Source of the DNA: Voacanga thouarsii | Lineage: Eukaryota; Streptophyta; Magnoliopsida; Gentianales; Apocynaceae | Length of the DNA: 64,000 nucleotides | Assembly (NCBI GenBank): GCA_026120185.1 | Contig: JANUWF010001101.1 | Coordinates: forward strand, 2,852,001-2,916,000 | Direction: 5' to 3' | Part shown: positions 46,581 to 58,661 of the stretch, in pieces | Position numbering within the stretch: position 1 is the first letter of the stretch | How the letters are laid out: each line of letters begins with the position of its first letter | Position numbers and translations under genes: made by a program | The notes under the pieces: generated by a model | Database searches by the model: none | Seen by the model: only the letters and a program-made list of their open reading frames with translations | Told to the model about the DNA's origin: nothing

Positions 46581-47868
46581 TGAATCTAAAAAACCTTTGG
46601 GGGTGAATAAGGTTTTTGAAAAAATTAAAATACTTTTAAAAAAGGATCAATTTTTGAAGTCCTTTTTTTTGTTTTTTAGATCAAGAAGTTTGTCAGATAT
46701 GCAAAGAAAAGTTTTTGAGAAGCCTTAAGAAGCCAACTAGGATCTTAATGAAATGAGACAAGAGATGTTCAATTAATACAAAAATAAGGATGGGTTGGTG
46801 AGGGTCATAAATATTTCTTTTGAATGATTGAAACTGTTAGTCAAAGAAATTTGCAAGCAGTCGGAGGTTAAAAGCAAAAAAGATGAACAAGAGATTTATA
46901 ATAGTTCGATCCTTCGAGATCTACATCCACTACCTTAAGCTCACACTTAAGGTTTTTAAACCAGATCACTATAAACTTAACCCAACACAATGGTGTTTGC
47001 CTACACTAATTATAAAAGAGGATCACCACACTTGGTTTTAACCAAACCTCTCAATCAACTATAAATCAAGGCTCACCCTAACTGGGTTTTACAATACAAC
47101 CTCGTGATACAAAAAGGATTGTAAGAACTAAACAAAGATAACTCACACTTTCGAGCAAATGTGCAAGCAAATAAACATCAACTACCTTTACCTTTTTGAA
47201 ACAATTAGATTTTACTTTGAAGCACTAATGAAAAGGGAGATTTTTGTATTCTGGAGAGTAAGAGTATTTTTTAGAAATATAGGACAAAAGTTTACTTAAA
47301 ATCGAGTTTTGAAGGTTTTTATAGAAGTAAAAAGTAAAACTCAAATGACTAGTTTCTCACTATCAGATTTTTCAGAGTTTTGGACTCATGGATCGAACGA
47401 GGGTGCATCCAAAAGGTGAGTTCAAAATGGCAATTTTCTAGCCAAAAACATTTTAAAACGATTTACAGAGTTTTGGATGAAGCTTTTAAATGCAGAACCA
47501 TCTAAACTATTCAATCCAAAATTCTGAAGACTTAAGACTTTGAAATCTTTTTATTTGTGTGCTTCAAAGTAGAAATAAATTGAATCATAAGATAAAGAGA
47601 CAAAAGAATTTTACAAGTAATACCTTAACAATGATTCCTATTCTAAAGTTCTTTCACAAGAACTTCTTAGTATGCAATTTCTTAAGCTTATCTTCTTCTT
47701 GATCACCCAATCTTGGATTCCATTGCTCAAGAGTTGCTTAGGAATCTTATTTGCACGCCTTGGAAGAACTGAAGTCAAACATGTCGTATTACTTATAAAT
47801 CGCACAAGTTAGTCCTCATCAATATTTGTTATAAGTTAAAACATAGGAGAATGCCCTTAGGGCTCACA
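46581..47868 (-). mobile_element. Sirevirus D 3' LTR
   Basis: 1288 bp; on the minus strand it starts TGTGAGCCCTAAGGGC at 47868 and ends near TTCA at 46581. It aligns with 61659-62110 plus 63806-64000 (for example GGGGGTGAATAAGG and TACCTTTTTGAAACAATTA), which locates the 5' LTR. Confidence 0.88.
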
Positions 47869-47884
47869 ATCTCCCCCTTTTTAA
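47869..47884 (-). other. Polypurine tract of Sirevirus D
   Basis: The minus strand reads CTTAAAAAGGGGGAGAT immediately before the LTR, the typical Sirevirus junction. Confidence 0.85.
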
Positions 47885-49108
47885 GTAATGACAAACTTGA
47901 TGGGATTGTGACATAAAAATAATGATATCTACAATATGGACATGTTAGACTGAGAGAAATAAGAATATTTTCTTTGAAATACAATCTCTCATTATAGGAC
48001 TCAAAGAGTGCTTATAAGATTAAGATAGAAAATTTAAGCATACACTCACAAACATGGCTCAATGAGCCTACAGCCCAACCTACCTCCTTATCCTCCTTCC
48101 TTCCATCATACGATTATTCCTTAAGAGAATAGCTGCAATTAGTAGTAAAAGAGATGTATAGATATGTACACAAGGAGGTATAGAGTATAAATCATAAGAT
48201 GAAATGCTACCCCTTAATATGTGCATATATGAACATAGGATGTAAAGCTATAAAGTGCGTTTTGAGAGTAAGACTGATTTAAAATTATGGACTTCCAAAA
48301 ATTGCATCCAAACCAGGAGAAGTAAGACAAAAGCTAATTTTCTAAAGGAACTTTTGGACTTAAGGTTTTGGATTTCCAAAATATATGTCCAAAATAGGGT
48401 AAAATTAGACAGATGCTAGCCTTTTTAGAACCCATTTTTGGACTAGACTTTTGGATCGATGAAATGTAAGTCCAAAACTTTCCCTGTGTATGTACAGAGT
48501 AAAAAAAAAAATTCAGAGATTTTAATCCAGCTTAGTTTTCTCAAGATATTTCAGACACAATTTCTGAACAATAAAATAAAATTAAGAATAAATATCCTCA
48601 TCATCCGAACTTTTTAACATAGTGTATATCATAATCATTTTCAAAACAAATTATTTAGTCAGCCAAATCTTAATTTGTTAGAATGCATAATGGACTCATA
48701 CACATACTTCAATTTCCTTAGTCCTAAACAACAACGATATCTTAATATAGTCTCCATTAAAACACCCCAATCTTCACAGTTTGCATTTTTCAACAGGCAT
48801 AATCACAGTCCATGACAAGTTTTCATAATTCATAATTCACATTATCACATCATCACACAATCACCTAACAAGTCTATATATATATCATCAACAGTCTATA
48901 TATCCGTAATCTATACACAAAATCATCCAACAAGTCATACACGCAATCACCCAACAAGTATATATATATATCATCAACAATCTATATACCCGCAGTCTAT
49001 ATACACAATCATCCAACAAGGCATATATTTTTCTCCCCTTTAGTCATCAATCAAAATGCAGAATTAGAAAATAAAGAGAATAAAGCTATCGAATTGAGAA
49101 CATAAGTG
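47885..49108 (-). other. Sirevirus D 3' untranslated region
   Basis: No gene. It contains loosely repeated units with TTTTGGACT/GTCCAAAA between 48250 and 48480, an imperfect tandem repeat at 48861-49022, and a second CTCCCCTTT block at about 49033. Repeated purine-rich motifs of this kind are characteristic of Sirevirus 3' regions. Confidence 0.6.
48861..49022. repeat. Imperfect 86-bp tandem repeat
   Basis: Two units starting TCACCTAACAAGT (48861) and TCACCCAACAAGT (48947). Each contains a short TA run, TATCATCAAC, CTATATA.CCG and a CATCCAACAAG end. Confidence 0.8.
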
Positions 49109-51121
49109 TTGGAAAGTATGCTCTCTTAAACTAGGTTTCTGATGTAAATATCGAATATTTTAATAAAAGAATTTATTTTCAGAAATCGTTTGTGAATTTA
49201 CATTTTATTTGTGCACAATTTCTTTTATAACAGACCTATTGTGTTTAAATAAATGATCCATGTGAATGGTGGTCTTTCAAAGTAAGGTATGGATCACGGG
49301 TTATTTAAACACATAAACATTTGTTCTTAACCTATTGATGAGAATGAGAATCTCATCATGTTTAGGTTATTATGTTATGAATTCTAATGGGGAATGGCTT
49401 ACCTTTGGCCAGTGAGTAGTCCACTCACTTTATGACATAAGCGTATATAGAATACGTAGAACATGACCTGTAGTAGTGGTTTCTTAAAGTACTATTTGGT
49501 GAAAACCTAGACTACTACTACTACAGCGTAGACTAGTACTCTACGACTTGAGTATGAGTTGGTGGTCTGACGAAGCTGGAAGCATATACTTTGATATGCT
49601 ATATTTGAGGTTCTATGGTAGAACCAATATACTTGTGTATTGGGTATATGTAACTACTTAGTTAAGACACACTTGTACAAGATAGTCTCTATACAATATC
49701 GCCCATTGTGGTTATTTGAATGATCTGAAATGTCCAGGGCTCTAGGAAATATGACTTTGATGTTTGCTTTAGAGTAGCTCCCTTGGAAAATGGAAGCATT
49801 CCAGGAAGTCGTGGATCATTGGACTAGAAGCCTAAGGATGGTAGATGTCATTTAGAGAGGTGTTAGTACACTTCTTCTTCTCTAAATGTATGGCGATGTG
49901 TAGAGGGGTATTTTAGTCATTTCACTTGTAGGTCAAAGAATTTGATAATGCAGCATTATCCTTGGGGTCAATATTTTCTTATGGTGATATTAGGAAATAT
50001 TTAAAATACAAAATATCGCTATTTATATAGTAGGGGTATTTTGGTCATTTTAGTAGCCAAGGCGATGTGTCTTTTTGGTTCTCGGAATAGCCCATAAGTC
50101 TTAATTAATTTTGGGTTGAGGAATTGATCTCATCTAAAGAGGATTTTATTTTATTCAGGAAGTCTAATTTATTATTAAACTGGAATAAAAATAAATAAAT
50201 AAATAAATAAGAGTTGAGAGAAATTTATTATCTACTTTAATTGGTTAATTAATTATTCAGGGCCTAGGTCCAGTTTGAATAATTAAAAAATTAACCTGGG
50301 TTTAAACTAGAGGGAAATCATTAATGCTTAATTATTTATTATGTTATTTATACAAGCCCAAGAAATAAATAATTAAAGTTTAATTATTTTTTTGATTCAT
50401 TTGGGCTCATTAATTATTTATTAGGTTATTTCTAAAAGTCCAGAAAATAAATAATTAATGTTTATTATTTTGGGCTTTTTGGGTCCAAGAAAAATAATAA
50501 ATGTTATTTTGGCCAATAGCTTGGACCATAGGATTTTTTCCAAATACGGTTCAAAAGAATTTAGGGTTAAGCCAAACTTACTCTGTTGATAACATCCGGA
50601 TGTTTGAAATATCATATCCTAGAGTATATTGTTATCAGATTTCAGAAACTTATTTTTTGGCTTAAGGACTCACGCACCTTTTGAAAAAAAAAAACCCTAA
50701 TTTTTCCTAAGCTTAAAACACTCTCTCGTGGCTTTCTCTCTCTCGTGTGCTCCTTTCTCTTGTTTTGGTTCTTGGTGCTTTGCTAATCAATAGCAATAGA
50801 ACCAAGAAGGATTGAGACTATTCCTCCTCACCCTTTGTTTCACCAACAAGGATTGAGACAATAGAATATTCCGTGATCCAAAAAGCTTGACGTTCATGCA
50901 AACAATGCGAAGTAGGAGGTTAGCGGGATTGCAACTGGAAGCTTCATCAAGCGGGCAAGAAGAGGCTGTTCCCGTAGTTCAATCCGTTCTTTCACAACCT
51001 AAAGGGTTTAAGGCACGCAAATGTATGGTCTAAACGCTTTCGTGCTGCTATTAAGCCTTGCTGGTTTTTTTTTCTCTATTTTTTTTCCTCCCGTGAGCAT
51101 GCTCTCTGTTTCTCTCAAACC
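49109..51121 (+). mobile_element. Unassigned LTR-like block (probable Copia solo LTR)
   Basis: Starts TGTTGGAAAGTATGC and interrupts the 3' region of Sirevirus D; sequence typical of an LTR transcript leader (CT-rich, CTCTCTCGTGTGCTCC) lies near 50735. No ORF encodes a known domain. The right end is uncertain. If it is near 51121, the flanks ATAAG and GTAAG would be a 4/5 duplication, but the terminal CA is then displaced. An (AAAT)n tract lies at 50187-50210. Confidence 0.4.
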
Positions 51122-51404
51122 ATGAGTAAGGACAAGAAGAGATATATATTTAGCAGATAGTATGAAACCCCACCTAAAGCCAACCTTAGAGTAAGGGGGT
51201 TGGGATGCATATCATGTCGTTCTACATAAAAATATATTTTTTGAATGATTTTATGTGATTTAGAATTGTGGTTTATAGGTTAAAAAGGTTTAGTTATGCT
51301 TATTGGGTAGGAAGGGTAAAAAAGTTATTTTGCTTGAGGTCAAAATAGGAAGATGGCTTGAGGTTTAGATAACAAGAATATTTGGGTGAGAAAATAAGAA
51401 CAAG

Positions 51405-51473
51405 AGTTGGTGTGGTTAAGTGGTTAGAGCTTTGTAAATTAATCTCTAAGGTCATGAGTTCAAATCCCATCAC
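51405..51473 (+). other. tRNA-like module, best-preserved copy
   Basis: TGGTTAAGTGG at 51413-51423 is a perfect match to the A-box consensus TRGYNNARNGG. AGTTCAAATCC at 51457-51467 has one mismatch to the B box. The spacing is 33 bases, as in real tRNA genes. A T-arm-like stem (ATGAG / CCCAT around TTCAAAT) pairs at 4 of 5 positions. Confidence 0.6.
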
Positions 51474-53058
51474 TTAAGTTTTATTCATGATTATCTTAGT
51501 TATATTTAAATTTTTGTTTTTCTTACATTCCTTAAAGATAGGAATGTTGTCTTAAAGGAGACATGAAGATAATGTCTTGATCATATGATTATGTCATAAA
51601 AAGAATTCTAGAGGAATTCTTGTCCCTTCATTATCTCTAACCTTGTCCTAACCTCTTCATAATTTAAATTATCCAAAATCCATTAAATCTGTTCTTTTAA
51701 TTCAAAAAAAAAAATTGTGATAATTCATTGGCCTTGAATTTCAAAAATCAGTCTTGAGGGATAGGGGAATGACCAAAAATAGGAGAGGAGTTAGGATGAG
51801 TTCCCAAGAGAAATAAATCACCATGATTAAACCTTCAATCCTACCTTTATGTTGTTCATATTTTTAGTGAAGGAAAATCTAGAAATTTTCCAAAAATTTT
51901 GCAGAACAGCTTTCCAAAAATTCTGCCAGTAATCCTACTCATTTATTGCTAGAGAAATGGTCATTTCATATGGCTTGAAGGCTGAAAATTCTGTACAATT
52001 TTCAGACTACTCAAACTGCACAAAACTAGAAAAATTCCCTGCACAATTCGCTGCATTCTAAGCTGGAATTGAAGCTGTCTTTTGTCATCAATTCAGCAAG
52101 AACTTCCTCTATTTTTCTCCAGAAAGAAGGCTGAAAAATCACCCCTAAAAGACCTTCAAACACCCCAAAAAACAGCTGCAAATCAGGCCAAGGAAATGCA
52201 GAAAATTCTGCACCAAAACCTTTACCATTCGAAGCTCTTGAACAAATTGAAACCAGAAAATTTCCAGTTTTGTCTCTCTATGCCTAGACCAAAAAACACC
52301 CTTCAAACTCTGAAAATTTAACCTTCTTCAGCCATGGACTAAATACCATTGACCTCCACACTTACCTTGAGTACTTGGACTCCATAATCACACTTCAAAA
52401 ACCTCCTAAGATTACTCTATCCAAAACTCTTTTGAACTTCAAAATAATTCCAGAATTTTGCTCCATTAAAACACTCTTGTATCAAGTAAACAAATCAAAA
52501 TTTTCTCTACCATCCTGGACTGAATTTTGGCCAGCCATATAACCTGGATAGCGTTCATTCATTTCAGCAAAATTAGCTTGTTCAGCTGGCACTATTGAAG
52601 AGCAAAGAAACCTTCCTTGATCAATCACCATTAGCTAATCTTTCACCTCAAACAACTCCTTAATTTCCTCCATTTGAATTTCAAAAAAAATCTAACCATT
52701 CTCTCTCCTTCTTGCTAAAGACCGAAACTCCTAATTGCTCTAGACAATTCGGCCAGCAGCATTCCAGAATTTCATGAAGCCTTTTCTCTCAAACTCTCCC
52801 AAGAACACATAATACACTTCTTCAAGCCTAAACCTACCCTAAACACCTCCAATCACTCTCAAATACTCCAGATCACTTCTATATAATCCTTAGACTTCAT
52901 TTCTAGCCTTTATAACATAAAATCACACAAACTAAAATTTTCAATCAGATCAAAATCTACTTTTTTTTTCTTGAAGGACTCATAAATATCAACAAGGTAA
53001 ATCAAGAACAACCTTCTTGTTCATCCTCTTCTATTCAATTTTTAATATACCATTCTAA

Positions 53059-53059
53059 T

Positions 53060-53092
<33 letters not shown>
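53059..53092. repeat. (CT)n microsatellite in solo LTR
   Basis: About 34 bases of CT, 1.9 kb from the LTR start, homologous in position to the tracts at 340, 30930 and 40462. Confidence 0.95.
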
Positions 53093-53094
<2 letters not shown>

Positions 53095-55435
53095 GCCAAA
53101 ATGGTTGATCAACCATCAACCATGGCTATTTTTTTTCCCTTAGACGACTAAAGGCTCTCAAACACGTGGACCTTCACTAGTCTTCATCAAGCGATCGTCT
53201 ATCAAGTATTTTTTTCTTAAATCCTCCTTTTTATTTCCGAATTCATGTCTCTTAGATGTTGATAGGAAGGTTGAATATGAATGGGGGATTAAGTATATGT
53301 ATGTGGATGAAGGGGATGGGGTTAGAACATGAGGATTGATATATGTATGATTAAGCTATATGGATTTTTCTTTCAAATCAATATATGTTCATCATGTTTA
53401 ATGAGAGTTATGAATGTTTAAAGCATGTTAGATATTATGACACCTATGGCGAATAGGCTTTTATGTTCTTAATCTTCAATGAAGCCATGAATGATGATTA
53501 TGCCTAGTAGGAAATTAGCCTTATGATAGTATGTGTCAATTCAAGCATATGGTCATGAATGGATTAGTCTATTAGTTGATGTTTGAGAATGTGTTCATGA
53601 ATCTTGTCTAGCAATAGGAAAATCATAGTGAAAGATTATTTTCTTGTTAATTCTAGGTTTTTTTTATTAACAAAATTTTATTACTTTAATTAGAATTACT
53701 ATTATATTTTTCTCTAGGAATTAGAAATTACTAGAAAGATTTGGAATAGAATATTAATTAAAATATTAATATTTATTAGTCAAATAAATAATATCTTTTA
53801 TTAAAAAATATAATAATAAATAAAATATTTTATATAAATAATAATAATAAACAAAATATTAGAATTAATTAATGACCTTGTAGACCATAGTTAAAACTTT
53901 TACCTATATCCATAAATATTATTTATATTAAAATTTATTTTCTATTTATTAATTAAAAATTTAATATAGTTCATTTATTATTCATTTTACTATTTATTAC
54001 TGATTATTTATTATCTATTAATTATTAATGAAAAAATTAAGTGTAATTTATTATCTATTTATTTATAACAATATTATTTAAATATTACCATTTACCAATA
54101 TTATTTATTAGCAATAATACTCAAAATTTATTATTTGAAACTATAACTTATTAGTAATTATTTTAGAACCCCTAGTTATTTTAACCTATCAAACTAGATT
54201 TATTTTATAAAATACCTTATCAATCTAGCATTAAAGCTTAGAACATTATAGTCATGGTTGTAACTAGTTGAACTATGAATTGTTTATATAAGGTAGATAT
54301 AGTTCGAATGTAACCTTATGACTTGTGTTTACCCCAGGCGGGGTTAGGTTAACTTTGGAAGATCTTTGAATCCCAGCAGAGCAAAGGATCAGGTAAGCTC
54401 CTGCATGGAGTCATTTGAAGACCAAAATTATTGTGGCAAGCCAAATTTAATGTGTATGAACAATTGTTTTGTAAAGGCAATTAAGGACAGTTTCCTTTTT
54501 ATTTCAATCAAGCAAACCATTTGAAAATTAAATAAGTAGTTTTACACAAAATGCTAAACTCTTTCTTAGACCAACTTTGGCAAGAATTTTAGAAACCTTA
54601 ATTGCTATTTCCAAGTAAAGCAATTTATGATCAATTTTCTCCCAAGTAGGACAAGCAACATTGAGTACTCAATAAGGGTAGACTACTACGATTAGTCTTT
54701 GAAGGGTGAGAGTAAGTTTCTCGATAGGTGGCCACCTCTGAGGGGTGAGTCCTTCTCGAATATGATGCCAGTTTGGTAGGTCATATTGGTCCGAGTTAGC
54801 AAGTTTCAGTCAAGTGGATTATGTGTTTTCGGAGTGGACAAGTGGTAAGTTTGAGTGTAGAGATGGAGGAGTATCTCACCTGATAGGCCGTACACCTATC
54901 TTTTGTTAGTTTGCTCAACGTGTTGCGTTCTGACTGTTATATTGTCATGGTGCCCAATATGTGGTGCCGTGGCTACCTCTTTGGGTAGTTGAATTTATTG
55001 TGCACATGTATGTTTGGAAAGCAAAACACCACTTTTCATTTTTAGCATTTATTTAATGCTTTCCAGCACTTTCTCTTATGAAACTTTTACAACTTGCATA
55101 CATGAACTGTTTTACCTAAAACACTCAAAGCACACACGAGCTTACTGAGATTTTTATCTCACCACCTTTTATACCATGGTTTCAAGTCGATCCTACTGTG
55201 AAGGTCATTAGCTAGATTGTTGTCTATGATTTTGAAGACTCTTTATTATTTTTGTTATGTACTGCTTTCAAGTGATTGTAGCAGACAATTATTTTTCAAT
55301 TTTTTCATGTATTGTTAGGTTGTAATAAGTTTAATTTTGAAGTATTTCTTTTACTTTATTTTATGTGACCTAGTTATAAAGACCCCATAGAGCGACATCC
55401 CCAGTCTTGATGAGCATAGGTAGTAGGGTGTTACA

Positions 55436-57600
55436 AATAGAGTAGCTAAAATGCAGAATGCAAATTGTTCAAATATTAGTCTAGAATTTATAAAAGTAAT
55501 TGTCAATGGAAAAGCAGTAAAAAGTGTTCAGGCAGAGGAAGCCTTGTAAGCGATCCACGAGAAATGATCACTTAGGAAATGTGGATGGTTGCGGACTTAG
55601 TCCCGGTACCCTTTTTAAAGTACTGCCCAGCAATATGATTGGACTTTCTTTTGACCACTACATGTTTTTGCCTTTTACAGAATAAGCTGCCAACTATGGT
55701 TGGTTTGGGAGGAGGTACTGCAGTAGGGGCAGGTGGGGCAGACTCTTCCTGATGCACAGGAGTCTGCCTTCCTTGTTCAAGTTCCTCAAATGTCTGCTAT
55801 TGACCGAGGTCTTGGTGTTTCAATTGTTCTTCAATCATAGTGGTTGTCATTTCTTCATCCTTCTCTCCTTCACATTGTCTTGTTCATTGTCATTTGCTTC
55901 CTCTTGGGCAGTTTGTTCTTCAGTCACTTGTTCTCGAGATGGTACTAATTTATCAAGCATGGTTTCGTCCTTTTTATCCTTCTCTTCCACAACAGTTAGC
56001 CTATACCTAAAATTCTAAATTTCTGAACTGATGTTGTCTACCTTAACAGCCAATAGATTTATTGCTTCTAGAATGCTCTGACTGATGCATGTGTCATGAA
56101 TTCTCTATTTTCCCTCGCTAGATAACTCTTCTTGAGTTTCTATTTCAGCCTTTCTTTTTATTCCTGCAGGTTGAGCAGTTTTGCATTCGGCCTTAACTTT
56201 TAACAGTTTTTCCTTTTCATTGTCAGAAGCATCTCTGAGCAGCTTCCACTCATTAACCATTCTCACATATCCCATTTTCTCAAAATACTCAAAGCTGCAA
56301 ACATTCATCTTTGAAGGAGCAGAGATGATCGAGCTCAGATCAACACTAAAATATGTGAACACTTTGATTAATAAATTCTCGTAAGGCAGGGCTTTGCTTG
56401 AGCTGTTCCTTGTTTGTATCATCAATTTCGCAGCAAGATACCCAAAGCTTATTGTCCTATTCTCAAATAGTGCCAACATTATCACCATTTACATAATATT
56501 TATAGAAGTTTTGTGACCAACGCTTGGAACCACCATGGTTGACACCATGTAATGCAGAATCCTACCAAGTCCACTTAACTACTTAGTGTTCCTTTCACTT
56601 AAATTCTTAAAACTCCTCATGCCAATAAAGGTTCTTTCAAATTTTCCTAAATCAAACAGATCAATTCTTTTCGGGAACTTGTTCAATTCAAAAAATTGAA
56701 TTTTGCCATCTCTAACACCACATATTATGTTCAATAGGCAATGAACAAACTCCAGGTTCTTACCTCCAACACTTGAAGTGTACCACCGAACCACAAAATC
56801 CCCTCCAGTCTCCTCTAATCGGCCTTTTCTTAGATTAGCATAAAATTCCCATACGAGAGTAGTGGACAATTTTTCATCAACAGATAACAGGGCTCCCCAT
56901 CCAAAAGACTCAAACATATTCAAAACATTTTTAAAATTCAAAAAAGACTTTGGATTTGTGCAGTAACTAACAATAAAAAAAATGAAGAGAAACCCACACA
57001 TTAAAGACTCAAACAATTTAGTTTCGTGAAACCCACATATTAAAGTCGGATTCATTTTTAGAGTCAAGAAAATGGAGTACCTAGGTCTCAGAACTTTCCT
57101 GTTCTGAAGTTGATTCTAAAGAATCAGTCTGAGAAGCTAGTTGTTCAGGAATGACTTCCTTTTTTTTTCCTTTACGTCGATTTAGTCTCAGTTGCCAATT
57201 TCTTCTTTATTGTTGTAGTGATTTTTTGGGTTTTCTTTAACTTGGGTTTGGTCGAATTTGGGGATTTTACCATTGTGATCAGAGGGTAAAGGCTTGGGCT
57301 TTTTAGTTTTTCAAAGAGAAACTGGAAAAATTTTTCAAAGGAGAAAGAGTTCTCGGTTGATTTCAGAATCGGAGAGAGAAGAGAGATAAAAGTTTTTGTG
57401 ATTTTCGAGGAAGTTGTGAAGATAAGTACCATAAAGTACATTGGAAAGAGGCTTTTCATCAGAGATTTTAAAAGTTATCTTGAAAAAAGTGCTATTATTT
57501 TGAATTTCAAAAAGAATAATTTGAAAGCAGTTATTTTTGAATGACATACTGAGCATCGGGTTGTTTTCATTTTGGATTAAATCTTCATCCAAAATGTTCA
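55436..57600 (-). pseudogene. Sirevirus D env-like 3' ORF, decayed
   Basis: On the minus strand the first recognisable part (57459-57172) ends in a Lys/Thr/Ser-rich stretch, KPKLKKTQKITTTIKKK, a basic cluster like the one in Sirevirus A. The core (57067-56579) includes VLNMFESFGWGALLSVDE, LVWEFYANLRKG and FDLGKFERTFIG. A further part (56488-56105) has YLAAKLMIQTRNSSSKALPY and ends KRKAEIETQEELSSEGK. Acidic, coiled-coil-like sequence with LEAINLLAVKVDNISSEI follows to about 55760. The FYANL motif corresponds to LYANL in Sirevirus A, so both elements carry versions of the same plant transposon-associated domain. Frameshifts near 57100 and stops throughout make it non-functional. Its role is unknown. 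Confidence 0.6.
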
Positions 57601-58661
57601 TCTAAAAGAAATTCCTTAAAGTGAGAGTTTTAGATTTACTCTTCAAAGCTTCAAAGTGTTGCATCATCACAATTTTCCAATTTAATAAATAATGTAGTAT
57701 CAATCAAGCCTTTTAAAAAACCTTTTGAGAGTAAGAATCTATTAAGCCTTTCATATCAAGCTCATGGGGCTTGTTTTAAACCATAAAAAGCCTTTGAGAG
57801 TTTGAAGACATGATTTGGAAAATGCTCATGAATAAAACCGGGAGATTGTTCTACATATACCTCTTCTTCAATAAAGCTATTTAAAAAATGTATTTTTAAC
57901 ATCCATTCGATAAAGAATGAAATTTTTGAAAGATGCAAAGGCAAGTAAAATTCTTATGGACTCTAATCTAGCGATAGGAGCTAATGTTTCATTATAGTCA
58001 ATGTCCTCTTCTTGATTAAATCCTTAGGCAACAAGCCTAGCTTTATTTCTAATCACCTCTCTATGTTCATCAAGTTTGTTTCAGAAACCCACTTGGTACC
58101 AATGACCGAATGATCATGTGGTCTAGGGACGAGTTTCCAAACTTGATTTCTCTCAAATTGGTTAGCCCTTCTTACATAGCTAGGATCCAAAAGTCACCAT
58201 GCAAGGTCACATCAAGATAGTTAGGTTCAATACTAGAAAGTAAAGTAAAATTATATACAAAATACTGTCTAGTATTGACCCCACAGCTAGGATCACCAAT
58301 AATTTGCTCTTTTGGATGACCAGTTTTATACTTTCAATCTTTTGGTAGCCCTTGATCAGTAAGCTCTTTAGTTTCTTGCTTGCTTTGTTTTACTTGTTGC
58401 TCTTCCAATTCTACTTCTTTGGCATAAATGTCCAGCGATGGAGCTTTGTACTATTCTATGCCTTTTTCTTTTGAAATCCCTACATCATCATCATCTTTTC
58501 TTGATGCATAAATATTATATTCATCAAAGACAACTTGTACGGATTCTTCCACACATAAAATTCTCTTATTATACACTCTATATGCCTTTTTATTGGAAGA
58601 GTATCCAATGAATATAGCCTCATCGGATTTGCTTTCAAATTTTCTAAAATTGTCTCAAGTA
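57601..58661 (-). pseudogene. Sirevirus D reverse transcriptase, truncated
   Basis: Minus-strand remnant. The linker after integrase has FIGYSSNKKAYRVYNKR. Reverse transcriptase starts near 58170 with NLRENQVWKLVPRP and IGTKWV. The core at 57944-57762 includes IEWMLKIHFLNSFIEEEVYV, where the family has QMDVKSAFLNG, so the first catalytic Asp is lost, then FKLSKAFYGLKQAP. It continues through a stop to YERLNRFLLSKGF and DTTLFIK (about 57690). The YVDD half and all of RNase H are missing; env-like sequence follows almost at once, so there is a large internal deletion. Confidence 0.85.

Larger units (their letters stand above)
51161..55435 (+). mobile_element. Diverged Tekay-type solo LTR
   Basis: 4275 bp, from TATGAAACCCCACC (decayed TGTGAAACC) to GTAGGGTGTTACA, with flanks GATAG (51156-51160) and AATAG (55436-55440), a 4/5 duplication. 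It is collinear with the element C LTRs in its start, tRNA-like module, CT microsatellite, AGGTAAGCTCCTGCAT, GGTGGCCACCTCTGAGGGG and end, but heavily substituted between those blocks, so it belongs to an older or different subfamily. There is no internal sequence. Confidence 0.92.

Noticed and set aside
48861..49022. CRISPR-like repeats
   Set aside because: Only two imperfect units in a plant retrotransposon; no spacer structure.
55752..56018. 88-codon Ser/Phe-rich plus-strand ORF
   Set aside because: Antisense of the acidic C-terminal part of the Sirevirus D env-like ORF.
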